Shown in pieces: positions 7,843-15,498 of a stretch of DNA of 22,652 nucleotides. This stretch comes from an uncultured Planctomycetales bacterium (GTDB lineage Bacteria; Planctomycetota; Planctomycetia; Isosphaerales; Isosphaeraceae): NCBI GenBank assembly GCA_937997355.1, contig CALKTZ010000639.1:1-22652 (forward strand), read 5' to 3'. The notes beneath the pieces were generated by a model. It saw only the letters and a program-made list of their open reading frames with translations, did not search any database and was not told the DNA's origin. Position numbers and translations under genes: made by a program. Every line of letters begins with the position of its first letter. The first letter of the stretch is position 1.

Positions 7843-8089
7843 GGTGGGGAACTTCCTCTCGTCCTTGTTGAACGTGGGGGTGAAGTACTGGGTCGAGAGC
7901 AGGCTCACTGACTCGCGATATCAGCGACACTGTTCGGTTCTTAATGTCGAAAACTCGTGCAATGGAATGAACCAGTATTTTGAACTAGTTTCGAAGATTC
8001 TTCGAAATCAGCAAAAAGGCCCCAGGCGGCAGCCGTTGCTTGTCCGGAAATGCCCCGCGCGGGAGTCCCATGGCAAATGCCTGACCAAT
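7843..8089. other. intergenic region upstream of the proline-rich gene
   Basis: No gene seen. It must hold the promoter of the 73-residue protein gene; I could not place its boxes. The main structure is the 19-bp palindrome at 7989-8007. Short overlapping open frames on both strands look like noise. Confidence 0.5.
7989..8007. promoter_or_regulatory. 19-bp perfect palindrome, candidate operator
   Basis: TTTCGAAGA-T-TCTTCGAAA is a perfect inverted repeat with 9-bp arms around a single central base. It lies about 147 nt upstream of the 73-residue protein start and 83 nt beyond the tail-block terminator. A dyad with no loop suits a dimeric DNA-binding protein better than an RNA hairpin. The cognate regulator is unknown. 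Confidence 0.55.
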
Positions 8090-8124
8090 AAAAAAGCGGC
8101 CCCCGGATCGAATCCGAGGGCCGC
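8090..8124 (-). terminator. rho-independent terminator closing the tail block
   Basis: On the minus strand a G+C-rich hairpin is followed directly by six T. The outer stem is GCGGCCC (8096-8102) with GGGCCGC (8118-8124), and an inner stem pairs CGGAT (8104-8108) with ATCCG (8112-8116) around a 3-nt loop. It lies 95 nt after the stop of the last tail-block gene, which fits a single end for the whole transcript. Confidence 0.88.
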
Positions 8125-8176
8125 GCTGATTGAACAATCTTCGCGTGTTTGCGTTGCTGTGATGGTGCTGTTCTCG

Positions 8177-8204
8177 GCCAAGCACGGCGATTCAGCGGCT
8201 TGGC
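8177..8204. repeat. 7-bp inverted repeat after the last tail-block gene
   Basis: GCCAAGC (8177-8183) and GCTTGGC (8198-8204) pair around 14 nt, and TGTTTT follows on the plus strand. It could be a weak plus-strand terminator or a transcript-stabilising 3' hairpin for the minus-strand block. Confidence 0.45.
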
Positions 8205-8219
8205 TGTTTTGATCATGCC

Positions 8220-8600
8220 TCAAGGTTCGTAGCGTCGTACACAATCCCAGCAGGTGTGCGACGAGACGTCGATCCCCCCCTTCAGGGCGCAGGCGGCAGC
8301 CCCCTGACAGCCGCAGGCCGGCTTCGATCGAAACGGACAGCGGCGAACCAGCGCCGTTAGCCGGCGCACCTCGGCCAGTGGGATGTGGTCGGCTTCCGAG
8401 ATATTGGGATTATGCGGAATGTGCCGAGTGTTGGTATTGTACGCGGGCAAGGGGCTGAGGATATTGCGATACGAGGGGGTGAAGTCGGCATGCCGAGGAT
8501 CGACCAACTGGCAGAGCCGGGCTGTTTCCTCACCCCGGCAAGGCAACCCGGTGCGTGGGCAGTGGGGACATTGCAGGCGGGGGCCCATGGTTTGCCTCAT
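8220..8600 (-). CDS. Cys-rich putative zinc-binding protein at the end of the tail block
   Basis: 126 residues. The start is set by the ATGA overlap: its ATG (8600-8598) overlaps the TGA of the upstream gene (8599-8597), a sign of translational coupling. The same frame is open further upstream, but that part lies inside the 424-residue gene and is not needed. Ten cysteines fall in two clusters: CPHC at 11-14 with C21 and C30 at the N-terminus, and C88, C96, C98, C104, C117 and C120 at the C-terminus (CGCQGAAAC, then CWDC). This suggests two metal sites. The middle, with DPRHADFTPSYRNIL and a Tyr/Asn/Pro-rich stretch, is probably extended. There is no signal peptide or membrane segment. Its position and coupling suggest a tail-tip or assembly component, but the role is not known. 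Confidence 0.75.
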   Translation of the reverse strand: MRQTMGPRLQCPHCPRTGLPCRGEETARLCQLVDPRHADFTPSYRNILSPLPAYNTNTRHIPHNPNISEADHIPLAEVRRLTALVRRCPFRSKPACGCQGAAACALKGGIDVSSHTCWDCVRRYEP

Positions 8601-9871
8601 TCGGTCACGGTGAATGATCGATAGCCGGTTGTGTAAAGAAGTGAGCTTGTGAAGAGAACATTGAACGAGAGATAGAGCGGATCGCAGATGTACGACGCCT
8701 GGCCGATCTGAGACGGATAGGGGAAGACGTTCGTTGAGCCCGTGCAATCCGCGTTCCCTCGAAGCGTGACCGTAAAGCCATACGTGAAAGATCCGGTCGC
8801 GGAGAGCCGGATCGAAAGGCCGTTGGCGCAGGCCATGGTCCAATCGTTGGTGCCGGCGTTCCAGATGAGCGTCCCCGATCCGTTGCCACCAACATTAAAC
8901 CATGATATGATCAAATCTTTTTTGGGAAGTGGGCAGGGGGTGGTGCAGGTGAAGCCATAGCTCGGCGGAGTGAATTTCGGAATCGTGAACGTCGCGCTTG
9001 AGAACGGAAGCTGCGAGGCGGTTGGACCCGATGTCGGATTCGAGTTGCCCGGCCAATTCACCTGAAGAATCAGCGGGTCGCACGACGACGGGTCGCCAAA
9101 CGAAGGGATGGTGAAGCCCTGGACGAGCGTCGTGGCGGGCTTGCCGAGGAGTCCCGGATAGCTCGAACCCGGATAACCGAAGAAGGCGTTGGTGGGCTGT
9201 CCGTAATTGTCGCGGCACGATTGTCCGGGCAAGAAGAGGCTGGCGGCAAGCTGGGTGCTCAGGGGACTCGAAAACGTGAGCATGTGGAAATAGTAGCTTA
9301 TGCCGGATCCCACGATGCAAGGATTTTGCCCCGGCCCGGTTTGAAGGGCGTACGGCGTGTTGTACGGCAGCCAGCCTGAATACCAGGCGCCCTTCACGAA
9401 GTCGTAAACGATGGGCTGGGTTCCATTGATCGGGTCGTTCACCGTGCCGTTGACGGCATATTTCAGGCCGGGGCAATAGCGGGTGGAGGGCTGGCAATTG
9501 GGGATCGAGGCCCCGCTCTCGGCGATCCAACGCCCCCCCTCGGAATGGGCGATGATCAGGTCCCCGATGACCGGTTGGCGCGATCCGATGACCACGACCG
9601 GGATGGACCGGCTCGTGTCGACCTGGATGTCGGCAACCTCGCCCTCCGCCTCCTTACCCGCGAGCTGGACGGGGTGAACGAGGTACACGGCCTCGCGTCC
9701 CCGCGGCATCGATCCGCCGTTATAAACCTTGCCGAGGAACTGCGAGGCGCCCCGACCCGCCCGGTCTCGCGAACCGTCGAGGCGCGAGTTCATCGTCGTC
9801 CCTCCGCTCGCGAGCAGCCGGTCGAGCAAGATCCGCGAGGAGGCTCGTTGTGTCGAGGAGATGTCGCGCAT
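8597..9871 (-). CDS. putative tail-tip/baseplate protein, OB-like N-terminus and Cys-rich beta C-terminus
   Basis: 424 residues, ATG at 9871; the Shine-Dalgarno is weak and M27 is an alternative. An Arg/Ser-rich leader of about 50 residues precedes a small beta domain (residues ~60-120: AVYLVHPVQLAGKEAEGEVA, then PVIGDLIIAHSEGGRWIAE) whose strand pattern resembles the OB-fold part of phage spike or baseplate proteins. The remainder is aromatic-, Gly-, Ser- and Pro-rich beta sequence with about ten cysteines (NCQPSTRYC, TCTTPC and others), typical of an extracellular, possibly disulfide-bonded or metal-dependent structure. The C-terminus ends SLLYTTGYRSFTVTE. It is translationally coupled to the Cys-rich gene downstream. 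Tail-tip assignment is inferred from position and composition; a specific role such as spike or receptor binding is not established. Confidence 0.65.
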   Translation of the reverse strand: MRDISSTQRASSRILLDRLLASGGTTMNSRLDGSRDRAGRGASQFLGKVYNGGSMPRGREAVYLVHPVQLAGKEAEGEVADIQVDTSRSIPVVVIGSRQPVIGDLIIAHSEGGRWIAESGASIPNCQPSTRYCPGLKYAVNGTVNDPINGTQPIVYDFVKGAWYSGWLPYNTPYALQTGPGQNPCIVGSGISYYFHMLTFSSPLSTQLAASLFLPGQSCRDNYGQPTNAFFGYPGSSYPGLLGKPATTLVQGFTIPSFGDPSSCDPLILQVNWPGNSNPTSGPTASQLPFSSATFTIPKFTPPSYGFTCTTPCPLPKKDLIISWFNVGGNGSGTLIWNAGTNDWTMACANGLSIRLSATGSFTYGFTVTLRGNADCTGSTNVFPYPSQIGQASYICDPLYLSFNVLFTSSLLYTTGYRSFTVTE

Positions 9872-9934
9872 GAGAAGGGACTCAAAACTGTGACGAGATC
9901 GAGGAGCGAGATTGAGGGCCGGGGTTCTTGAACC

Positions 9935-10258
9935 TTAGCCGTCGTAACGGAAGATCCAGCGGCCTCCGCAGCAGGTGAGCAGGAGCTTGGTTCCGGGAGG
10001 AGGCGTTTGGGTTCCAACGTTGTATGCGTAAAAGGTGCGCGTGGAATCGGGGCTGAAGGAGGCCGTGGCCCCCTCGGATTCCGATCCATCCACCAGAAGA
10101 GGCCGGCAGGCAAAATAGGATGACGGCGAGGTCGGATAGGTCGAAATGGTCAATGTCTGGGCCAATGCCGTCAGGCCCCCCTGTTCCACGGATACCCTCG
10201 CGCGATCCAGGGCTGAGCTTGCTTCATCCTGGCGTTCCCGGAGGATTCGAGTGTTCAT
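9935..10258 (-). CDS. small tail-block protein, unknown
   Basis: 107 residues, ATG at 10258 with GGAG 7 nt upstream. The N-terminal 35 residues form a polar, probably coiled helix (RILRERQDEASSALDRARVS). The rest is beta-like and ends with TKLLLTCCGGRWIFRYDG, including a CC pair. It lies between the hub-like and OB-like genes (78 nt and 63 nt gaps). I do not recognise it. A small adaptor between hub and tip proteins would fit its place, but that is only a guess. Confidence 0.6.
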   Translation of the reverse strand: MNTRILRERQDEASSALDRARVSVEQGGLTALAQTLTISTYPTSPSSYFACRPLLVDGSESEGATASFSPDSTRTFYAYNVGTQTPPPGTKLLLTCCGGRWIFRYDG

Positions 10259-10336
10259 TGCAAGTCTCCGCCCGGTTCGCGCTCGCGAACCCGGTCAGGT
10301 TCAATTTGAGGAAGCCGATTGAATCGCGAAGAGGAA

Positions 10337-12460
10337 TCAGGGATCGGTTCGATCCGCGAGTTGAAGGACGGTTTCCTGGCGGCCGGCGGCGAAATTCCAG
10401 TTGACCGCGACGATCGAGGGGAACGCGGCAGGCTCGCCCTGGTCGGCACCGTAGTTGGTCCGGAAGGAGAGGTCTCGCCCGTTGATTCGCGAGATCCGAT
10501 CGCCGACACGAAACGATGAGACGATCGACGGAATCGTGACGCTCCCGACCAGCGGGGGGAACTCGTGCGCGGCGCGAAGTTGGCGGGCGTGCGCCAGGGC
10601 ATTTTTTGTGTCGTCTCGGACGATGATGTCCTCGTCCGAGTTATTGAACTGGGAATGGGCCGCGATCGTCTCCATGCGGAAATGATCGCGAGCGTCGGCG
10701 CGACGCCGGCGGGTGAATCGGGTGGGGGAGGCGCGCCGGGCGTCGATGGCCGCCGTCAGCATCAGATCATCGTCGATCACGGTGGTCAGCCGGAGATAGA
10801 ACCGGGTGTTGGCGCCCGATGGGTTCGCCTGGCTGGTAACCCCCCGGACCGTCTGGCTGGGCTCTTGCGGGTTCGGACCCGAATACGAACCGATCGACCA
10901 GGATTCGGGATCTTCGGCGGTGATCTCGATGCCCAGGCGATCTTCCAGGAGTCGCCAGCCGCCCCCGATCGGTTGCCAGGAGCCCGAGCCATCCCAGATC
11001 GCGGGCGATTTGCCCGCATAGTCGCGCGAGAGGGAAAGCTGGGCACGCATGGGCCGGTCTGAGGTGTCGGTCGAGATCAGGGTGTATGATCCCGGGCGGA
11101 GTCTCCGGACGTAGGTCGGGTTTCCGTCGTCATCGTCCGGGAAGATCGAGGCCAGGTCGAGGACGTCGGTCTTCCAGGAACTCGACTCGAAATCCCAGTG
11201 GCCGTCCCCCGCTTCATCGGCGACATAGTAGCGATACTTGGCGCGGGCAACCCCCGAAGATCCTCCGAGATTCGCCCGCAGATATTGAGCGCGGTTGGCC
11301 GCCGATTCGTCGCCTGCCGAGGGCTCGAAGCCGCAGGCCAGGACCACCGACAGCTCGACCCGCCGAGGGCGCGTTTCCAGGGTGATCGCATTGACGATCG
11401 AACCGCAATCGCGCGACAGATGGAGCCCCGAGACATTGCAACGTGATGGATCGAGGATATCTCCTCGCTGGGGCAAGGCGAGCTCTCGGTCGGAGTCGGC
11501 CCCCGCGGCATCCTTGCGATAGATCTCCAGCGTGTGCCGAGGATCTCCCGAATCATCCTGGCCGGTCACGAACCGGAGCGCGAATCCGGCATAACCAAGC
11601 TGTTGTTCGAGGGCTTCGGGCCAGGGCATATTGGTCGCGTCGAAATCGCGCAGGACCAGGTTGTCGCGGACGGAGTCGCCATCGCCTTCGTAATAACCCT
11701 GGTCGTTCTTCGGCGAGCAGGCTTCGAGCATCCCGTCGAGATTGGTGAAGTCGGGGTTCTTGACGAACGATTCGTCGTTGTGGATCGCCAGGATGTAGCG
11801 GACGAATTTTCCGAGCGTCCAGTACGTGCGAGGGTCGGGAACGCGCTCGATGTTGGGTTCGAGGAAGACCGGATACGCGGTCGACGAATCCGACTGGTTC
11901 ACGTCATGGCCGTCGGGAGTGCAATTCGGATCGCCGTCGGGGTTGAACCGGGCCGGTCGATCGATGGAGACCACGGCGCCGGCTTGCGGGTCGTCGGCAT
12001 CTCGTTCGTGGCGGCCTCCGATCGGCTCGTCCCAGCAGCGGATCGCCACTCCGACGGCGGTGAAGGAAACGTCCTGTAATCTGGGAGTCAGGTCGACTCG
12101 GGGCTCCTGAGCAAAGCCATCGAAGAGGAGCATCCGGCCGCCGTTCGGTGAGATCGCCAGGACGACAAGGCGATCATCGTTGCGCACCACGTAAGGGCCG
12201 TGGGAGTCGATCGGCCAGAGCTGTTCGAACTGAGTTGGGAAATTGTTGGCGGCGGCCGAGTCGTCGAGGACGTAGTGGAACCGTGCGACGGGGGGCTGTG
12301 CGCCTTCCCGTTCCTGGATCGAATCGCACAACAAGTTGGGAAGAAAATCGAAGGCGCCGCTCCCCCCAGCCTCCCCCGGCTGATAGCGAAACACCCCAAC
12401 CTGGGTTGCGTCCATCGCCAGCGGAACGCTGGACGGCTCGAAATCAAAGCTGCCTGGCAT
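10337..12460 (-). CDS. putative tail hub / baseplate protein
   Basis: 707 residues, ATG at 12460 (GGGA about 7 nt upstream). It is acidic and soluble with no membrane segment. The N-terminal third is beta-rich (DATQVGVFRYQPGEAG, RLVVLAISPNGGRMLLFDGF). Around residue 230-290 comes RTYWTLGKFVRYILAIHNDE followed by NMPWPEALEQQLGYAGFALR, then 'HTLEIYRKDAAG' and a conserved-looking 'CNVSGLHLSRDCGSIVNAI'. Near the C-terminus are FRVGDRISRINGRDLSF and IVAVNWNFAAGRQETVLQL. A long protein that alternates 'reaches into a local frame' strands with 'V-N-x-(V/I)' and 'GD-I' patterns is reminiscent of tail hub proteins (gp27-like/gpJ N-terminal-like), but similarity is by feel only. Its position after tube, chaperone and small tail genes supports hub or tip. 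An aspartate cluster (DDDDGN) may bind metal. Confidence 0.6.
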   Translation of the reverse strand: MPGSFDFEPSSVPLAMDATQVGVFRYQPGEAGGSGAFDFLPNLLCDSIQEREGAQPPVARFHYVLDDSAAANNFPTQFEQLWPIDSHGPYVVRNDDRLVVLAISPNGGRMLLFDGFAQEPRVDLTPRLQDVSFTAVGVAIRCWDEPIGGRHERDADDPQAGAVVSIDRPARFNPDGDPNCTPDGHDVNQSDSSTAYPVFLEPNIERVPDPRTYWTLGKFVRYILAIHNDESFVKNPDFTNLDGMLEACSPKNDQGYYEGDGDSVRDNLVLRDFDATNMPWPEALEQQLGYAGFALRFVTGQDDSGDPRHTLEIYRKDAAGADSDRELALPQRGDILDPSRCNVSGLHLSRDCGSIVNAITLETRPRRVELSVVLACGFEPSAGDESAANRAQYLRANLGGSSGVARAKYRYYVADEAGDGHWDFESSSWKTDVLDLASIFPDDDDGNPTYVRRLRPGSYTLISTDTSDRPMRAQLSLSRDYAGKSPAIWDGSGSWQPIGGGWRLLEDRLGIEITAEDPESWSIGSYSGPNPQEPSQTVRGVTSQANPSGANTRFYLRLTTVIDDDLMLTAAIDARRASPTRFTRRRRADARDHFRMETIAAHSQFNNSDEDIIVRDDTKNALAHARQLRAAHEFPPLVGSVTIPSIVSSFRVGDRISRINGRDLSFRTNYGADQGEPAAFPSIVAVNWNFAAGRQETVLQLADRTDP

Positions 12461-12556
12461 GGAAGTATCCCGAGTTGGAACAGAGAAGTGGCGCGGGCTG
12501 TCGCGAACGGTGGGATCTTGGTCGGGGCGGTATGAAAACCAGCCGGAGCGTAGCCG

Positions 12557-13348
12557 CTACTTGACGAGTCCCATCGCTTGCAGGTCGTCGAGCAGTGCAT
12601 TGAGGGCCTGGGCGACATCTTCCGAGAACGCGCGGAGATTTTCGTAGGCGAGCCGGAGCCCGTTCAGGTCGGCGAGCTTGGCGTAGACGGCTCCGGACTG
12701 GGTGTTGTCGAGGCCGGCGAATGCCGTCGATTGCACGACCGACGCATAGGCCGAGATGGTTCGATCGGCCGTCGTGTAGGACTGGACGTAAGGGCCGGGC
12801 TGGGCGACCGGGGTGGCGCCCCAAAAGCCGAGCTTCTGGATGGGAGAGGTCGCGAGCCGAGTTCCCGATCCGGTTCCCACGGCGATATCGGCCGCGTCGT
12901 TAAGGATTCCGCCGGCCAGCGGCAGAAAGGGATAGGCTCCGGCGCCCGTGATCGCGCACTGAACCCGAGAATCCTTGATCGAGGCGATGGTCGACGCGCC
13001 GGCCACGACCAACGCGAGGGGGACGCAGGGCGTTTGAGGGAAGCCGGAGGTTGAGGAAGCCGGCTCGCCCGTCGCGTCCAGGTAAATCGAGGTGGACGAG
13101 CCGGGGACGATGGCGAAGGTCGTCGAGCCGGCGAACGTGCCGATCGTGCCGTCGAGCTTACGGTACTGGCCGGGGGCGATGCTTACGTTCAGGCTCGCGC
13201 TCGGCACCTCGGCCATCGACACACACAGGCCCCCGAGAGCGGTCTGAGCGTCGAGCCAGTCGGCGTTCTGATTCAGGGCGAGGTGCCAGTTGCGGTCGGC
13301 GAATCCGGGCTTGTTCAGCTTGGTCGCGCTCGTATTTGTCGTGCTCAT
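12557..13348 (-). CDS. putative tail fibre / receptor-binding protein
   Basis: 263 residues, ATG at 13348. The N-terminus TKLNKPGFADRNWHLALNQN followed by ADWLDA matches the way many short phage fibre proteins begin (a 'KP...DRxW...LN.N.D.LD' pattern that docks to the tail). The centre is a Ser/Thr/Gly-rich beta region (SLNVSIAPGQYRKLDGTIGT). Next comes QKLGFWGATPVAQPGPY, a motif I recognise from phage fibre-like and decoration proteins. The last 45 residues are a helix (RLAYENLRAFSEDVAQALNA, LLDDLQAMGLV), suitable for a trimeric coiled coil. It would contact the target cell or close the tail tip. It is flanked by an FN3 protein and the hub-like protein, typical company for a fibre. Confidence 0.68.
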   Translation of the reverse strand: MSTTNTSATKLNKPGFADRNWHLALNQNADWLDAQTALGGLCVSMAEVPSASLNVSIAPGQYRKLDGTIGTFAGSTTFAIVPGSSTSIYLDATGEPASSTSGFPQTPCVPLALVVAGASTIASIKDSRVQCAITGAGAYPFLPLAGGILNDAADIAVGTGSGTRLATSPIQKLGFWGATPVAQPGPYVQSYTTADRTISAYASVVQSTAFAGLDNTQSGAVYAKLADLNGLRLAYENLRAFSEDVAQALNALLDDLQAMGLVK

Positions 13349-13419
13349 GGAAGGGATGCCTTAGAGGGTGCTGTTCCGACCATTCCCCTCGAAAGGGAGG
13401 AGTGTGAAATCCCGCGAAA

Positions 13420-14115
13420 TCAGGCAGGGCTGGGCTGCCAGGAAAGGGTGATCTGATGAGTTGTCGCGTTGTAGGAATAGGTGAGACGATCGCCATTGGC
13501 ATCGGGAGGGGGGCTGATGGGTGGGGCGATAATCTCGACCTGCGTGGTCATCGCGGTCCCTTCATTGCCGGCGTTGTCGAATGGGACAATCGCGAAGGAC
13601 CAGGTTCCTCGGCCGAGAGTGGGGCTTGTCCAGGAATAAGTTGAAGCAGCACGGCCGAAGCCCCCTTGCCCGAAACCTCCCAGGCCGAACCCATCGTTCA
13701 AAATGCCTCCCGGATAGGCGACGATCTCGGTGCGAGGTGTCCGGTAATCGATTCCCGCCCCCGGCACCGGCTCTCCATAGACACGGAAGCCGACCATGTC
13801 GTCGCTCCCGTCCGGCACGAGGTAGGTGCCGCCGAGCCAGGTGAGCCTCGCACGATTCGGAGGCGTCGACGGCAAGCTGGCGGAAAAGTCGGTCGTCGCT
13901 TCTCTACTTTCAACGGTGCCGACATCGATACGAACCCGACCGGTGGGCATGGGGAGGTTGACCCATCGACTAGTTCCATGCCATGCCAGCTTGCGATCGG
14001 TATACACCTGAAAGACCGTCCCGGAGGGAGCCGTCGAAATCCATTCCAGGTGGAGCGCGGAACCGTTCCAGGTTGGCGGATAGACCTCGGTGATTGTGTC
14101 TTGTGAGAAGCTCAT
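13420..14115 (-). CDS. FN3-like tail protein with glycine loop
   Basis: 231 residues, ATG at 14115. Beta-sandwich pattern in two parts: residues 1-75 (ALHLEWISTAPSGTVFQVYT, WHGTSRWVNLPMPTGRVRID) and residues ~80-200 (RARLTWLGGTYLVP, VGFRVYGEPVPG, RGTWSFAIVPFDNAGNEGTA), which read like two fibronectin type III modules. A striking Gly/Phe loop, GFGLGGFGQGGFG, separates strands near residue 147. A Pro-rich hinge (PPISPPPDANGD) leads to a last short strand pair ending ITLSWQPSPA. FN3 domains are common add-ons of tail proteins and bind cell-surface glycans or proteins weakly. The second FN3 protein at the right edge is separate in sequence. Confidence 0.68.
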   Translation of the reverse strand: MSFSQDTITEVYPPTWNGSALHLEWISTAPSGTVFQVYTDRKLAWHGTSRWVNLPMPTGRVRIDVGTVESREATTDFSASLPSTPPNRARLTWLGGTYLVPDGSDDMVGFRVYGEPVPGAGIDYRTPRTEIVAYPGGILNDGFGLGGFGQGGFGRAASTYSWTSPTLGRGTWSFAIVPFDNAGNEGTAMTTQVEIIAPPISPPPDANGDRLTYSYNATTHQITLSWQPSPA

Positions 14116-14200
14116 GGATGGTGATTTCGGGGGTTGTCGGGTCGTTGAGAAACGGCTGCCAGACCGGCAAACACTCGGTGCGTTCGACCGATGGAATGTG

Positions 14201-14572
14201 TCAGGTCAACCCGTGAAACAGAGCCTTGTAAGGGAGTGCCCAGCCGCCGATGGTCGGCACAGGCCCCTTCGGATCTGGGATGAATTCCCCTTTGAAGAGA
14301 ACGTTGTTCCAGACGCGTCCCCTGGGATCGGTCAGGGTGCGAGCGACTCCATCGGCATAATTCTGAAACACCGCTTCGGCTTCGTTCAGGGAGGCGAGCG
14401 AGGCGCCGATGAGGACACCGGAGATCAGGAACAGCCGTCCTCGGCCGCCGCCGTAGAGGGTTTGTGTTCCGGTGACCCCGAAGAACGAGTTCTCCTGCTG
14501 AGCGTTGGCGTTGGCGACATGCTGGAATCGAACCGCCGCGCCAAAAAAATTCGATCCGCCGTAAGTGATCAT
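14201..14572 (-). CDS. small tail protein, distal-tail-like
   Basis: 123 residues, ATG at 14572. It is beta-rich: FFGAAVRFQHVANANAQQEN, LYGGGRGRLFLISGVLIGAS, LTDPRGRVWNNVLFKGEFIP and GWALPYKALFHGLT at the end. The pattern of a short N-terminal strand and a C-terminal '(Y)KA.F.GL' strand, with 'GR.W.NV...GEF' before it, resembles small ring-forming tail proteins at the tube/tip boundary. It sits just after the gene in the tape-measure position, where distal-tail proteins usually lie. The exact role is inferred from place and fold-like pattern. Confidence 0.55.
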   Translation of the reverse strand: MITYGGSNFFGAAVRFQHVANANAQQENSFFGVTGTQTLYGGGRGRLFLISGVLIGASLASLNEAEAVFQNYADGVARTLTDPRGRVWNNVLFKGEFIPDPKGPVPTIGGWALPYKALFHGLT

Positions 14573-14604
14573 GAAATCACCATGTTGAAAAGTGGTGCGC
14601 GGTT

Positions 14605-15480
14605 TTAGGCATCGATCCGGCCGCGGAACGGCCGGGACGGTCCCCCTCTGCTCGTGGGACTCAACTGATCGAACTGCTCGGCGATTCGTTCAAGCCGCTC
14701 AACGGCACGGGCGAGCCGAGCATCGAGACTTGACGACAGGCCGTTTTCTCCGGTCGCCGCGCCCTCAAAGGTCGCGCCGGGGGATGAAATCCAGAATCTG
14801 GATACGGGATTGATCGCATCGAGGCCGAACTCGTCTCGGCCCGATTGGGGGAATGTCGGCTCGATTGATGATAGGGCCGAATTCTCGATCGGCTCGATCG
14901 ATCCGTCGGGCTCGCCGCGTATGGGGAGCGATGGAGATGCCGCCGACAACACACGGTCGATGCCCGAGACTCCGTCGTGCCGAGGGAAGACCTCCGGGCT
15001 GAAGGATGCAAGGCTCCGAGCAAGCTCGGCGGGGTCTATCTGGGAGAGTACGGTTCGCGCTCGAGTCGCGCTCGGGAATGAAGGAGGGCCTTCGAAGGGA
15101 TCGGCGTGCGGGGCCTCCCGCGGTGAAGGCTTGGCTGAAAGTTGCACGTCGGTTGCGCCCGTGCCTTCCTGGAGCCACGACGGGAGTGGGACCGTGAAGT
15201 CGTGGAGCATGTTTCTTGGTGCGACATCGAGCCAGGGCCTGGCAATCACGCTTTGCTGCGGAGGATCGAAGCCGGTGTTTGCACCGGCTCCTGATTCCTG
15301 TCTCGTTCCCGCCCCGGCGATCTCGATCGACGGGAGTGTTCGACCTTCCGCCGCGAGATATGGCAGCAGCCGGCTCGGGTCGATCCCCAATTTGGCGAGC
15401 ATGGCCGGAGGCTCGGTCGGAGCTGCCGGCCCGCCATTCTCGTTGTTATCGAAATATCGTGTTTTCAACATAATGCACAT
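14605..15480 (-). CDS. hypothetical protein in the tape-measure position
   Basis: 291 residues from the ATG at 15480; TTG 15483 and ATG 15471 are alternatives, none with a clear Shine-Dalgarno. It is Pro/Ser-rich and mostly disordered-looking with no membrane segment (EPPAMLAKLGIDPSRLLPYL, then ARPWLDVAPRNMLHDFTVPL). Only the last 50 residues look structured: SLDARLARAVERLERIAEQF, with hydrophobics spaced 3-4 apart, fits a short coiled coil. In siphophages the gene directly after the frameshifted chaperone is the tape measure. This protein is far shorter than usual and lacks the long helical body. It may be a very short tape measure or a different linker. I do not recognise it. Confidence 0.5.
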   Translation of the reverse strand: MCIMLKTRYFDNNENGGPAAPTEPPAMLAKLGIDPSRLLPYLAAEGRTLPSIEIAGAGTRQESGAGANTGFDPPQQSVIARPWLDVAPRNMLHDFTVPLPSWLQEGTGATDVQLSAKPSPREAPHADPFEGPPSFPSATRARTVLSQIDPAELARSLASFSPEVFPRHDGVSGIDRVLSAASPSLPIRGEPDGSIEPIENSALSSIEPTFPQSGRDEFGLDAINPVSRFWISSPGATFEGAATGENGLSSSLDARLARAVERLERIAEQFDQLSPTSRGGPSRPFRGRIDA

Positions 15481-15498
15481 CAATCGAAAAGCGGTTTG

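Noticed and set aside
8104..8116. CGGATCGAATCCG, which looks like a tRNA T-arm
   Set aside because: It is the inner stem of the terminator hairpin; there is no anticodon or acceptor arm around it.
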